From Xanthocytophaga flava (GTDB taxonomy: Bacteria; Bacteroidota; Bacteroidia; Cytophagales; 172606-1), in NCBI GenBank assembly GCA_030068525.1, contig JASJOS010000017.1:62001-126000 (forward strand): DNA of 64,000 nt, given 5' to 3'. The notes below the pieces were generated by a model that saw nothing but the letters and a program-made list of their open reading frames with translations, was not told where the DNA came from and ran no database searches. Shown here piece after piece: positions 27,671 through 38,700 of the stretch; position 1 is the stretch's first letter, and each line of letters begins with the position of its first letter. The translations under genes were made by a program, and so were the position numbers.

Positions 27671-28303
27671 TTAGATTAGGCCGTTTTGGACAGCATATTT
27701 AATAAGAGAGTAGGAATTTTTTAGTCCCAACTTTTTTAACATATTTTTTTTGTGTGTCTCAACTGTATCGGGACTTATATAGAGTTTCTGGGCTATTTCA
27801 GGAGCTGTAAACTCTTGAGCTAATAATTTTAATACATCTAATTCCCGATGTGTTAACTTTACTCTGTGTTCTGACTGATTTGTCTGAGGCATATACTCAT
27901 AAGCCAGATGAAGCATTACTGCTTCACTGAAATACTTCTTTCCTTCGGCCGCACTATAAATTGCCTTCTGTAGTTCTTCTTTGCTTGAGTCTTTGAGTAT
28001 ATATGCTGATACATTTGCCCGTAGAGCTTCCTTTACATATTCAGGATTTACATTCATACTGACTAGCACCACTTTTACTTTAGGATATGTGATGCTAATA
28101 CGTTGTGCAGTACTTAATCCATCGGATACAGGCATATTTATGTCCATCACTACTACATCACAGGTATGTTTCTGTAATAGTTGGATTACCTGTTCACCAT
28201 TATTGGCTGTCGCTGTAATACTTACATTTTCAATCTGCGTCAAAATTGCCGCAATACCATCTAAAAAAAGACGGTGATCGTCTGCGATAATAATTTTTAT
28301 CAT
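27671..28303 (-). CDS. NarL/LuxR-family response regulator
   Basis: 210 residues. The receiver domain (about 1-120) has DDHRLF, phospho-acceptor Asp54 in DVVVMDINMPVSDG and the conserved Lys in YILKDSS. The C-terminal LuxR-type helix-turn-helix (about 145-208) has LTHRELDVLKLLAQEFTAPEIAQKL and DTVETHKKNMLKKLGLKN. It is divergent from the large two-component propeller kinase at 28713, which has no output domain of its own, so the two very likely pair. The shared upstream region would let them be co-regulated. Confidence 0.92.
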   Translation of the reverse strand: MIKIIIADDHRLFLDGIAAILTQIENVSITATANNGEQVIQLLQKHTCDVVVMDINMPVSDGLSTAQRISITYPKVKVVLVSMNVNPEYVKEALRANVSAYILKDSSKEELQKAIYSAAEGKKYFSEAVMLHLAYEYMPQTNQSEHRVKLTHRELDVLKLLAQEFTAPEIAQKLYISPDTVETHKKNMLKKLGLKNSYSLIKYAVQNGLI

Positions 28304-28712
28304 AAAACTTAAATCTGTGCAAAGGTTGCCAGATTTTTACTCTTTACATAGTAGTAGAGAGTAAAATATATAAATCTGAATGTGGTATTTTTGGCGTTGA
28401 GATCCAAATCAGTTAATTCTAACACTTTTTCGAAAAATCCGTGTAATTTTCTGGGCTCTATCCGTGATAGGGTAATGGGTTTAAAAGTGAAACAAGAGTT
28501 TTGAATTTAATTAGTTAGAAATATACTAAAGATTAATGGAATACGTATATTAAATAAGTTGATATTCAAATAGTTGTTGTTTGTTTAAGTAGGCTCTATA
28601 TTTATATATTTACGATCTGAATAAAAAATACACACTTTGTCATTCAAGTTTATAGAAATTGTACAAAGTTATGTAACTTACGTAATCCTTGCTGAAAGAT
28701 GAGAAACCTTTT
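28304..28712. other. 409-bp divergent upstream region
   Basis: The region lies between the response regulator and the propeller kinase. It is AT-rich, with no clear TAnnTTTG/TTG pair in either direction and no coding frame. It must contain the start signals for both genes. Confidence 0.5.
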
Positions 28713-31700
28713 ATGATTCAAAAGCTAGTACTGTTTCTGTTGCTTTCAGGTAGCCTTATTGTATCTGTACAATCTCAAAATCAGATATTCAGACATTTAG
28801 AGGCGCCTGCTGAAATAAACAATCTGGAGATCTTCTGTACTTTTCAGGATAGTAATGGATTAATGTGGATTGGCACGAATAATGGTCTATATTCATATGA
28901 TGGATACAGTTTCAGACATTACGAGAATCCAGTAGAAGGTGATTTTTCTATTACTGTTATTCAAGAAGTTGACCATAAGCTTTGGTTGGGCGCCTGGCGC
29001 AATTCAGGTTTATGGATGTTTGATAAAACCACAGGTATCTTTACAAACGCAAAAGACTTACCAGGTTTTGCTTCATTTTTAGCTAATGTTTTTTCAGTTA
29101 GAAACATATATCTGGACGGAAATATAGTCTGGTTTATTGCCACACTAATGCAAAGAAAAAGTAGTGTATTGGTAAAGTATAATCTTCTGACCAGAGAATT
29201 TAATTATTACTATTTCAGAAACCCTGCCCACATTGATCATCTGGAATTCAATACTTTCACAAAGACCATAGAGGCGGGGAGAGAAATAATGTGGATTGGA
29301 ACTCATATGAATGGATTGTATGAATTTGATCTGGAAACCAGAAAATATACTATCCACTTACCTGATCCAAAAAAAACGACTTCTTTAAGTCACTATGATA
29401 TCCGATATGTCTATGCTTCTCCATCTGAACCTGCTTTATGGATTGGTACCAAAGAAGGGTTGAACAAGATGGATTTGATGACCCGTAAGATTACACAAAA
29501 ATATTTTTATAAGCCTGGTTCCGCAAATAGTATAACAGATGATCGTGTTTGGACAGTTCTGGAAATAAACCGAAAAGTATGGGTTGCTACTGAAAACGGA
29601 TTGAGTTGTATTAATCTGATGACAAATCAGGTGTCTCGGTTTCGTCATATAGCCAAAGACCCAGAAAGTATTACAGGCAGTTTTATTCGGGGACTTTATC
29701 CTTGCCAGGGATTGTTATGGATATCCACTTTCGGGGGCGGAATAAACCAGATTGATCTACAGTCTGCTAACTTTCAACATTATCCCTTAAGTTCTACTAA
29801 TGAGGATGGATTGATTGGTAGTAGTATAACTGCGTTGGATGTAGGAGACGATCAGGGAAAATCCGGAGTCTGGATTGGAACAGAAAATGGACTTTTCTTT
29901 CTGGATAGAAAGTCTAAAAGTATTAACAAGCATGTTGGTACAGAAAATGATCCCATGGCTTTTCATTCTATTCTTGCAAAGGATAATGTGCTATGGCTTG
30001 AAACCAGTAAAGGATTTAGAAAATATACTATTGCTACACATAGTTTGTCAACTAGTGGTTTTAAACGTGAAACGGTTGATAGTCTTAGTAATAATAGTTG
30101 GTTTAGATCTTCTTTTACTACTGATCCTACCGGTATATGGATGGGAAGCTGGGAACATGGACTTACACATTTGGAGACATCCTCAGGAAAGATAAGAAAC
30201 TATACACCCACACTATTGAATAATGTAGGAGGACGAGGAAGCAGACAGGCTACCTTTCCGTGTATTGTTACTCATAAAGGAAAGAAATATGTTTTCTTTA
30301 TATCTACGGTACCTTATATTTCTGCTAATGTTCAGACTGAACGTAATTGTCTGGTAAGATTTGAACCGGAAACCAATGAATATACCTATTATACACAGGA
30401 ACCTCAAACTCCTTACAGCCTTGCTGCAAATTATTTAACATCATTAAAAAGTTCTGGAGATAGTGTACTATGGTTGGGTACACATAAAAATGGATTGGAG
30501 AAGTTTGATATTTCAACAGAGCGCTTCACGCATTTTCGGGTGAAGGAAGGTATTAAGTCTACTACTATCTTCAATCTGACTACTGACCTGCACGGAAATC
30601 TTTGGATGAGTACAAATGAAGGAATTTCCAAACTGGATATACATACAAAACATGTAACCGACTTTAAAGGAAAGTTTCTGGAAGGAAACTACTGGATGGT
30701 AATGGTAAGAGATAATTCAGGATACATTTATTGTGGGACAAATAATGGCGTATCGGTTTTTCATCCGGATAGTTTGAAAGTAAATCCTTATCCTCCATTT
30801 ACTACCATTACCTCACTTCGGGTATTTGATAAGGAATATGATCCCAATATTCTGATTACACCTGGCAAGCAAATTACATTATCTTACAAGAATAATTTTG
30901 TCTCCTTTGAATTTGCTGCCTTGAATTATCGTGAACCAGAACGTAACGAATATATGTATCAAATGGTTGGGGTAGATGAGCAATGGAATTATGCTGGTAG
31001 CCGAAGATATGTAAGCTATGCTAATATAGAGCCCGGAGATTATGAGTTTAGAGTGAGAAGCAGTAATAATGATGGTATATGGAACTCTAAATGGACTTCT
31101 GTATTTATCTCTATTACACCGCCCTGGTGGGCAACATTATGGTTCCGAACACTAATGGCTATCGTCGTACTCTTTTCTGTATGGGTTTTTTACCGGTTGC
31201 GTATTGATACATTAAAACAACGACAGGTACAATTGGAAATGCAAGTGAGAACGCGTACCTCTGAAATAATCTATCAGAAGGAAGAGATTGCCGTACAACA
31301 GAGTGAACTAGCCAGAATGAATGAGTACCTGAAAGTGCTTTCAGATACATTGGAAGATCGTGTACATCTAAGAACTTCTGAACTGGTAAGAGCAAATGAA
31401 GAATTACGCCGGAAAAATGAGGAGATTCAGCAGGCTTTGATACAAGGGCAAACACTGGAACGAAAACGAGTCGCAGCTGAACTACATGATAATCTGGGTG
31501 GCTTACTTTCTGCTTTGAAATTTAATCTGGAAACATTGGATCTTCAAAACTTGTCAGAAGGAGAGAAAAATGTATATGAGAATGTATTGACTATGGTTGC
31601 TAATGCCTGTGTCGAGGTTCGTAATATCTCTCATAACATGTTGCCTGAGGTTTTGGAAAAAGAAGGATTGGAAGTTGCCTTGAAGCGATTTGTCTATTCC

Positions 31701-32075
31701 ATTAATGCTACCAAGAAAATTGACTTTGAACTGGATCTGTTTGGGCTGGAAGAAAGACTGGAAAAGGATATTGAGTTTAGTATTTATCCTATTTGTGTGG
31801 AGCTTGTCAATAATATATTTAAGCATGCGGAAGCAACTACTGCTTCATTGCAAATTATTTTTTCTGAAAATGAGCTTTCTATTGTAGTAGAAGATAATGG
31901 AAAGGGTATTAAAAATAAGGATGGGGCAGATGGAATGGGACTAAAAAACCTGAAGTCGCGTATAGAAGCGATGTTGGGTGTCTACCATATTGACAGCGCG
32001 CCAGAGAGGGGTACTACTATCTCAATTGAGATACCTCTGGAAAAGCGAAAAAAAAGAAAATTAAATGTAAGCTGA
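28713..32075 (+). CDS. Two-component propeller sensor histidine kinase (Y_Y_Y, HisKA_3)
   Basis: 1120 residues from the ATG at 28713; an in-frame TTG at 28689 precedes it but would spoil the signal peptide. The periplasmic part contains two seven-bladed propellers of short Reg_prop repeats (LMWIGTNNGLYSYDG, ALWIGTKEGLNKMD, NLWMSTNEGISKLD and others). A Y_Y_Y domain (about 705-770) and one transmembrane helix (about 815) follow. After a coiled coil comes HisKA_3 with His925 in VAAELHDNLGG, and a HATPase (VEDNGKGI, GMGLKNL). Unlike the Bacteroides hybrid sensors there is no receiver or AraC output, so it must signal to a separate regulator, probably that at 27671-28303. Confidence 0.92.
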   Translation: MIQKLVLFLLLSGSLIVSVQSQNQIFRHLEAPAEINNLEIFCTFQDSNGLMWIGTNNGLYSYDGYSFRHYENPVEGDFSITVIQEVDHKLWLGAWRNSGLWMFDKTTGIFTNAKDLPGFASFLANVFSVRNIYLDGNIVWFIATLMQRKSSVLVKYNLLTREFNYYYFRNPAHIDHLEFNTFTKTIEAGREIMWIGTHMNGLYEFDLETRKYTIHLPDPKKTTSLSHYDIRYVYASPSEPALWIGTKEGLNKMDLMTRKITQKYFYKPGSANSITDDRVWTVLEINRKVWVATENGLSCINLMTNQVSRFRHIAKDPESITGSFIRGLYPCQGLLWISTFGGGINQIDLQSANFQHYPLSSTNEDGLIGSSITALDVGDDQGKSGVWIGTENGLFFLDRKSKSINKHVGTENDPMAFHSILAKDNVLWLETSKGFRKYTIATHSLSTSGFKRETVDSLSNNSWFRSSFTTDPTGIWMGSWEHGLTHLETSSGKIRNYTPTLLNNVGGRGSRQATFPCIVTHKGKKYVFFISTVPYISANVQTERNCLVRFEPETNEYTYYTQEPQTPYSLAANYLTSLKSSGDSVLWLGTHKNGLEKFDISTERFTHFRVKEGIKSTTIFNLTTDLHGNLWMSTNEGISKLDIHTKHVTDFKGKFLEGNYWMVMVRDNSGYIYCGTNNGVSVFHPDSLKVNPYPPFTTITSLRVFDKEYDPNILITPGKQITLSYKNNFVSFEFAALNYREPERNEYMYQMVGVDEQWNYAGSRRYVSYANIEPGDYEFRVRSSNNDGIWNSKWTSVFISITPPWWATLWFRTLMAIVVLFSVWVFYRLRIDTLKQRQVQLEMQVRTRTSEIIYQKEEIAVQQSELARMNEYLKVLSDTLEDRVHLRTSELVRANEELRRKNEEIQQALIQGQTLERKRVAAELHDNLGGLLSALKFNLETLDLQNLSEGEKNVYENVLTMVANACVEVRNISHNMLPEVLEKEGLEVALKRFVYSINATKKIDFELDLFGLEERLEKDIEFSIYPICVELVNNIFKHAEATTASLQIIFSENELSIVVEDNGKGIKNKDGADGMGLKNLKSRIEAMLGVYHIDSAPERGTTISIEIPLEKRKKRKLNVS

Positions 32076-32219
32076 CCTCAACACTCCTCTATAGTGGAAT
32101 TATCCTTTTGTGACTCAAATATGACTTCTTCAATTTTGACAAGTATTGTTCCTGTCTTAACGAATTTTCCTGTCATATAACATAATTTGCAAACTTTTTT
32201 TCTTTCTTCGTTTATCCTC

Positions 32220-32227
32220 TACCTTTG
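32220..32227 (+). promoter_or_regulatory. -7 element for the malic enzyme gene
   Basis: TACCTTTG matches TAnnTTTG, about 110 bp upstream of the start. It implies a leader of about 105 bases; a -33 TTG is not evident. Confidence 0.5.
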
Positions 32228-32338
32228 CGCGCACATTTGTCAAATCAATAGTCAGACCTGCAGTGATTCTGGTAGATACCGGATTAATTAGTTGCTAGTA
32301 TTAGTTAATATAGACAAAATCAACAAAACTCTCAATAC

Positions 32339-34624
32339 ATGAGTATTCGTATTCCTTTTGTGCCTCTAAAAATTCGCCGTGAAGATGCGTTGGCATATCA
32401 TGAACAGGGACAGCCTGGTAAAATTGAAGTGGTGCCAACAAAAATGCTTAGTTCTCAGTTAGATCTGGCTCTGGCCTATTCTCCTGGTGTGGCTGAACCT
32501 TGTAAAGAAATTGCGGAAAATCCGGAAAATGCATATCGGTACACATCAAAAGGCAACCTTGTTGCTGTCATATCCAATGGAACAGCCGTATTAGGCTTGG
32601 GAAACATTGGAGCACAGGCGTCCAAGCCTGTAATGGAAGGCAAAGGAGTCTTGTTTAAAAAGTTTGCAGGAATTGATGTCTTTGACATTGAGATAGATTG
32701 TTCAGATCCACAGGAGTTTATTCGTATTGTAAAATCATTGGAACCTACCTTTGGAGGAATTAATCTGGAAGATATAAAAGCTCCGGAGTGTTTTGTTATT
32801 GAACAGGAGCTTCGGAAGCAGATGAATATTCCAGTTATGCATGATGATCAGCATGGAACAGCTATTATTTCCTCTGCTGCTTTATTAAATGCACTGGAGA
32901 TCGTAAAAAAGAAAATTGATGAAATCAAAGTGGTTGTTAATGGCGCGGGTGCCGCTGCTGTTGCCTGTGTGAAATTGTATATTGAGCTGGGTGTAAAAAA
33001 AGAGAATATCGTGATGAACGATATTAATGGAATTTTACATGTGGACAGAGAGGATCTGGATGACATGCGTCGGGTATTTGCGACCAGCCGTCCAGTATCA
33101 AACCTACTGGAAGCAATGAAAGATGCAGATATGTTTCTGGGACTATCTGTTGGAAATGTACTAACTCCAGACCATCTGAAGCAGATGGCACCTGATCCGA
33201 TTATATTTGCTCTGGCTAATCCCGAGCCAGAAATTTCATATGAACTGGCTATTGCTACACGTCCGGATGCCATTATGGCAACAGGGCGCTCTGATCACCC
33301 TAATCAGGTAAACAATGTGCTTGGCTTTCCTTATATTTTCAGAGGTGCCATGGATGTACGGGCAACAGAAATTAATGAAGCTATGAAACTGGCTGCTGTT
33401 CGGGCATTGGCACAACTGACAAAAGAACCTGTTCCTGAATCAGTAAACAAAGCCTATAATGATCAGGCCTTGGTATTTGGGCGAACTTATCTGATTCCAA
33501 AACCTCTTGATCCCCGCTTGATTACTACTGTATCTCCCGCTGTGGCTAAAGCTGCAATTGAAACTGGAGTAGCTAGATTATCTGTGGCTGATTGGGAGGT
33601 ATATCACCAGCAATTGGAGAAACGAGTGGGTATTAATCAAAAACTCATGTCTCCGATCATTGCTCAGGCTCGCAGACAGCCTAAACGTGTAGTTTTTGCT
33701 GAGGCAGACACCTATAAAATTCTGAAAGCTGCTCAGATTCTGGTAGATGAGCACATTGCCTTTCCCATCCTGCTGGGAGATAAAAAGAAAATCCGGCAGA
33801 TTATGGAGGATAATTATATAGAGATAGATAGATGTGAGATCATTGATGTTACTGAACAGCCTGAAGAAAAGCTCGAAGCCTATGCTCAGATGTTATATCA
33901 GAAGCGCCAGCGCAAAGGGGTAACATTATATGATGCCAGAAAAATGATTCTGGATCGTAACTATTATGGAGCGATGATGGTCCATGCCGATGAGGCAGAT
34001 GCATTAATCTCGGGTCTAACAAAAGAATATGCCCGTATCATACGGCCTGCTTTACAAGTGATAGGTGTTGAGCCTGGAGTGAATAGGGTTGCCGGTATGT
34101 ATATTATTACCAATGCAAAAGGTGAATCTTATTTCTTTGCAGATACTACTGTGAATGCTAATCCTACTGCAGATGAATTAGTTGACATTATTGGATTGAC
34201 TGCCCGTAAAGTTCGCTTCTTTGGCATAGAGCCACGGATGGCAGTTTTATCCTACTCAAACTTTGGCTCAGTCGCAGGAGAGCAACCTGAGAAAGCACTT
34301 TTAGCTGTACAGAAAGCAAAACAAAAATATCCGAATCTGATTATCGATGGAGAAATTCAAGCTAACGTTGCATTGGATACTCAACTATTGCAGGAAAATT
34401 ATCCTTTTAGTGATTTAGCAGAATCAGGTGCAAATACTTTGATATTTCCGGAACTAACTTCTGGTAATATCTCGTATAAGTTATTACAGGAAATCGGCGG
34501 TAATGAAGCCATTGGACCAATTCTGATGGGAATGAAAAAACCTGTTCATGTATTACAATTGGGTAGTTCTATCCGGGAAATTGTAAATATGGTTGCAATT
34601 GCTGTTGTAGAAGCGCAGCACTAA
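32339..34624 (+). CDS. maeB: NADP-dependent malic enzyme with phosphotransacetylase-like domain
   Basis: 761 residues. The N-terminal two thirds is malic enzyme: YSPGVAEPCKEIAENP, the Asp/Glu metal site NLEDIKAPECF, MHDDQHGTA and the dinucleotide fold VVVNGAGAAAVACV. The C-terminal third (about 435-755) is a phosphotransacetylase-like domain (QPKRVVFAEADTYKILKAA to GSSIREIVNMVAIAVVEAQ), as in MaeB. It decarboxylates malate to pyruvate with NADPH; the extra domain is thought to be regulatory and binds acetyl-CoA rather than acting as Pta. It precedes ruvA and sprA, an order seen in other Bacteroidota. Confidence 0.95.
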   Translation: MSIRIPFVPLKIRREDALAYHEQGQPGKIEVVPTKMLSSQLDLALAYSPGVAEPCKEIAENPENAYRYTSKGNLVAVISNGTAVLGLGNIGAQASKPVMEGKGVLFKKFAGIDVFDIEIDCSDPQEFIRIVKSLEPTFGGINLEDIKAPECFVIEQELRKQMNIPVMHDDQHGTAIISSAALLNALEIVKKKIDEIKVVVNGAGAAAVACVKLYIELGVKKENIVMNDINGILHVDREDLDDMRRVFATSRPVSNLLEAMKDADMFLGLSVGNVLTPDHLKQMAPDPIIFALANPEPEISYELAIATRPDAIMATGRSDHPNQVNNVLGFPYIFRGAMDVRATEINEAMKLAAVRALAQLTKEPVPESVNKAYNDQALVFGRTYLIPKPLDPRLITTVSPAVAKAAIETGVARLSVADWEVYHQQLEKRVGINQKLMSPIIAQARRQPKRVVFAEADTYKILKAAQILVDEHIAFPILLGDKKKIRQIMEDNYIEIDRCEIIDVTEQPEEKLEAYAQMLYQKRQRKGVTLYDARKMILDRNYYGAMMVHADEADALISGLTKEYARIIRPALQVIGVEPGVNRVAGMYIITNAKGESYFFADTTVNANPTADELVDIIGLTARKVRFFGIEPRMAVLSYSNFGSVAGEQPEKALLAVQKAKQKYPNLIIDGEIQANVALDTQLLQENYPFSDLAESGANTLIFPELTSGNISYKLLQEIGGNEAIGPILMGMKKPVHVLQLGSSIREIVNMVAIAVVEAQH

Positions 34625-34633
34625 ACTGTATAA

Positions 34634-34665
34634 AGATTTCTGCGGTCATACACCCGCAGAAATCT
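34634..34665 (+). terminator. maeB terminator
   Basis: A perfect 12-bp stem (34634-34645 with 34654-34665) with an 8-base loop and an AT-rich tail, 10 bp past the stop. Confidence 0.75.
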
Positions 34666-34796
34666 ATCTATTTTAAATTGAGGAAAAATAATTTTTTTTT
34701 GATTGCTACGTTTAGACTGTGTGATCTGAATTATAGTGATTTTACTATCTTTTTGTATCGTTTAACCACGCCTTATTAACTGTACGTTTACTATTT

Positions 34797-35393
34797 ATGA
34801 TTGCTTATATTGAAGGGAGACTCACTCACAAAGAGCCTGCATACGTAATAATTGATGTCAATGGTGTCGGATATGAGATACGAATTTCTTTACAAACCTA
34901 TAGTGCCTTGCCTGAAGGCGAAAAGTGTCGGTTACATACCCACTTTCATGTAAGAGAAGATGCTCAGATCTTATATGGATTTGCTGATCGAGCAGAAAAG
35001 AAAATATTTCTTGATCTAATGAGTGTATCTGGTATTGGTGCCAATACTGCTTTAATGATGCTCTCATCTCTTTCCTCAATGGAAATACAGCAAGCTATTG
35101 TCTCTGAAGATGTAAGAACCATTCAAAGTGTAAAGGGAATTGGAAGTAAGACTGCACAGCGAGTAATACTGGAGTTACGTGATAAAGTGAAAAAAGACTT
35201 ATATCTTACATCCAGTACTCAAACCTTACCGGTTACCTCTGGAAATACTATTCGCAATGAGGCGTTATCTGCATTGACTACTCTTGGTATCCCAAGAAAT
35301 GTCGCAGAAAAGAGTATAGATACAGTGATGAAGCAGGAAGGCAGTTCGTTGAGCCTGGAACAGGTTATAAAGCTAGCTCTGAAAGTCAGTTAG
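34797..35393 (+). CDS. ruvA: Holliday junction branch-migration protein RuvA
   Basis: 198 residues, the standard length. The N-terminal OB domain starts MIAYIEGRLTHKEPAYVIIDVNGVGYEI. Two helix-hairpin-helix motifs (LMSVSGIGANTAL and IQSVKGIGSKTAQRVILEL) bind the junction. A flexible linker leads to a C-terminal three-helix domain that contacts RuvB. RuvA holds the four-way junction while RuvB drives migration. It is the gene just before sprA. Confidence 0.96.
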   Translation: MIAYIEGRLTHKEPAYVIIDVNGVGYEIRISLQTYSALPEGEKCRLHTHFHVREDAQILYGFADRAEKKIFLDLMSVSGIGANTALMMLSSLSSMEIQQAIVSEDVRTIQSVKGIGSKTAQRVILELRDKVKKDLYLTSSTQTLPVTSGNTIRNEALSALTTLGIPRNVAEKSIDTVMKQEGSSLSLEQVIKLALKVS

Positions 35394-35743
35394 TTTAAAT
35401 ACGACACTAATCTGAATAAAAAACAAGTCCTTTTCCTAATTAATAGGACTCCTATTTACGCTTGCTGACAGATCTATCACTGATGTGTTGTCGGTGAGAC
35501 TGTGGTCTGTATTCTACTTTTGATAGTCAACCATATCAAGACCAGAAACTTAGTGTTTATTAATACTGATTTTCTGTTTATTTCATACATGCGACACTAT
35601 CAACGCGGATTTCTAACAGAAATGGGAAACAAAGCCGTGTATTTTGTATTACCAAAGGAAATGATGTTAGTACAACTATTTGATAGATAGTATTTCCTTA
35701 CGATATAATCTGAAATTATCCATAACAATCCTGTTATCAGACA
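35394..35743. other. 350-bp intergenic region, ruvA to sprA
   Basis: The region contains a weak hairpin (about 35425-35450, AGTCCT/AGGACT) and a GTG-started 62-codon frame judged not to be a gene. The upstream signals of sprA must lie here; no clean promoter match is seen. Confidence 0.5.
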
Positions 35744-38700
35744 TTGAAGTTTAGCAGTTACATTCTAGTTTCGGGTGGAGTATTGTTTTCGCTTAGTTCC
35801 TGGTGGTCAGAATCCGAGAACGATAAGCGGGGATATAAGCTTTTTCCGAAATTATCTCAGGTTACCTATTCGGTAGGTGCCCCTCCTGATAGTATTCGAA
35901 AAGACAGTAGCTTGAGAGATACTCTTAAAAAAGGAAAAAGAGGCTTATCATTCTATAAGCGAGACCGGTATGGCGATCCCTTTACAGATCGTCCAGGTCG
36001 TTCTCCCTTGGAACTGAAAGATCCTTCCAATGTGAAAACAGATGTTTCGGTAGATACAGCAGGTAATGTGACTATCGCTGAAACAGTCGGTCCTGTTCCT
36101 TACAGACCTTCTACTACCTTGACCTATAAAGAGTTCTCTGAGTATTCAGATCGCAAACTGGCAGCTGACTACTGGCGATCCAAAACCGAGGCAGCAGGAG
36201 GCAAAAGCGAAATGACAGGTCGCAAACTGATTCCCAAGATTTATATAAGTCCTGTGTTTGATCGCATATTTGGAGGTAATTATATTGATTTTCAGACCAA
36301 TGGGTTTGTAACGCTGGATTTTGGAGCTCAGTGGCAACGAGTACAGAACCCGAACTTACCTATTCGTCAGCAACGGTATTTTCTGCCCTTGAACATGGAT
36401 CAGCAGATTAACCTGAACTTTACCGGTAAAGTAGGCGAGAAGTTAAAGATTACAGGAGCGTTTGATACCAAAGCCAGTTTCCAGTTTGAACAAAACTTTA
36501 AGCTGGATTACACAGGCTATGATCATGAGATTATTCAGAAGGTAGAAGCGGGTAATGTGAGTATGCCTTTGAACAGTACCTTGATTCAGGGTGTACAGAA
36601 TCTGTTTGGATTGAAGACTCAGTTGCAGTTTGGAAAGCTGAAGGTAACTGGAATTCTTGCTAATCAGAGAGCTAAAGTTTCAGAGACAACTTTACAAGGT
36701 GGTGGTGTACAAAACAAGAAGTTTGAGTTTAAAGTATCTGAATACGAGGATAATCGACATTTTTTCCTGGGACATTTCTTCCGGGATAAGTATGAAACCG
36801 CACTAAGTACCTTACCTATTATAAGCTCAGGGGTACAGATTACTCGTCTGGAAGTATATGTAACCAACAGGAATAACACTACTGAAACGTTGCGTAATAT
36901 GGTGGCTTTCCTTGATTTAGGAGATCCGAGTCCTTATCGTAAAGACAATCCTGTTTTGCAGCCTTTTACAGGAACAGGTCCTATACGAAATACAGCCAAC
37001 AATCTCTATACGGCATTAAATACTGGTAATGTCCGAAATGTAGATCAGGTAAGTAATCAACTGGCTACTCTTGGCTTACAGAAAGGATCAGATTTTGAGA
37101 TCTTACGGAGTGCCCGGAAGTTGGCTCAATCTGAATATAGCTTTAACTCACAACTAGGATATGTTTCACTGAATACTGCTCTTCGTAATGATGAAGTATT
37201 AGGGGTTGCATTTGAATATACCTACCAGGGACAATCGTATAAAGTAGGGGAATTAACAGAAGACTACTCCACTAGAGATCAAAATGAAGTTTTATTTCTG
37301 AAGATGTTGCGTCCATCTACTATAAAACTTGATCTGCCTACCTGGGATCTGATGATGAAAAACATTTATTCTCTGGGAGCTGGTCAGTTAAACAGAGATG
37401 GTTTTCAACTACGCGTTATTTATAAAGATGATTTAACAGGTATTGACAATCCTAGCCTGCAACAAGGGGCTAACACCAAAGATGTGCCACTTTTGCAAGT
37501 ATTCAATCTGGATAAATTGAACCCTCAGGGTGATGCACAGGCCGATGGTAACTTTGACTGGGTAGAAGGTGTAACAGTAAACAGCCAGTATGGACGAATC
37601 ATATTTCCTGTGCTAGAACCTTTCAGTTCCGACTATTTAACCAAGTCAAGAAGGCAAGGTGCCAGAACATTACCACCTTGGTTAGATCCCGTAAGCGAAC
37701 TGGCTCTGGTGAATAAGTATTCATTCAACACACTTTACAGTTCAACCAAACAGGAAGCCCAACAGGTTGCCGCTAAGAATAAATTCTTTATTAAGGGTAG
37801 TTACCAGACAAGCGGGGCTACAAATCAGGTTGCCTTGGGTATGGTAGGAGTAGATGCAAACTCAGTGGTAGTGACAGCAGGAGGCCGCACGTTGGTACAA
37901 GGACAAGATTATATTGTAGAAAATGGAAACGTTACCATTCTAAATGAAGGTATTCTCTTATCTGGTCAGGAAATTCAGATTCGTTCAGAGCAAGCTGATT
38001 TGTTTCAGAATCAGGTGCGTACAGTAACGGGTGCGAGATTAGAATATGTATTTACGAAAGATTTCTCAATTGGTGCTACACTGATGCGTATGCGGGAACG
38101 TCCGCTATTGCGAAGGGTGTCAATGGGTAACGAACCCTTGAATAACACTATATTGGGTTTTGATGTAAACTTCAGGAAAGAATCTCGTTTTCTAACCCGT
38201 ATGGTAGACAAGCTTCCTTTCCTGTCTACTAAGGAGTTGTCGAATATTACGTTCAATGGAGAATTTGCCAAATTGTTTCCAGGGGTTGCTCCATTAGTGC
38301 AGGGTAATTCATATGTTGATGACTTTGAAGGATCTGAGACATCGTTCTTGCTAACACGTTCTCCACAGATTTATTGGAGGCTAGGAGCTACCCCATTGAT
38401 GTTTCCTGATGCCAATGTGGGAACTAATGCATTGCCTTATTCCTATCATCGGGCTAAATTGGCATGGTATACCATTGACAATACATTCTATAGAGATAAT
38501 CTGCCTGGAGGAATCAGTGAAGGCCAAATCAATAATCACTATGTACGGGTTGTAGTGCCTACAGAGGTATTCCCACAACAGGCACAACAGCAGATTATTA
38601 CTAATCTGCAAACAATGGATGTTGCCTATTATCCACAAGAAAGAGGGATGTACAACTACAATCCGAATCTGGATGCACAAGGTCGATTCCGCGATAATAG

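Noticed and set aside
32848-33273. 141-codon reverse frame inside maeB
   Set aside because: It mirrors the malic enzyme dinucleotide-binding region and has a Ser/Thr/Ala-biased composition without motifs.
35502-35690. 62-codon GTG-started frame between ruvA and sprA
   Set aside because: Its composition is not protein-like and it has no visible start signal; it likely lies in the sprA upstream region.
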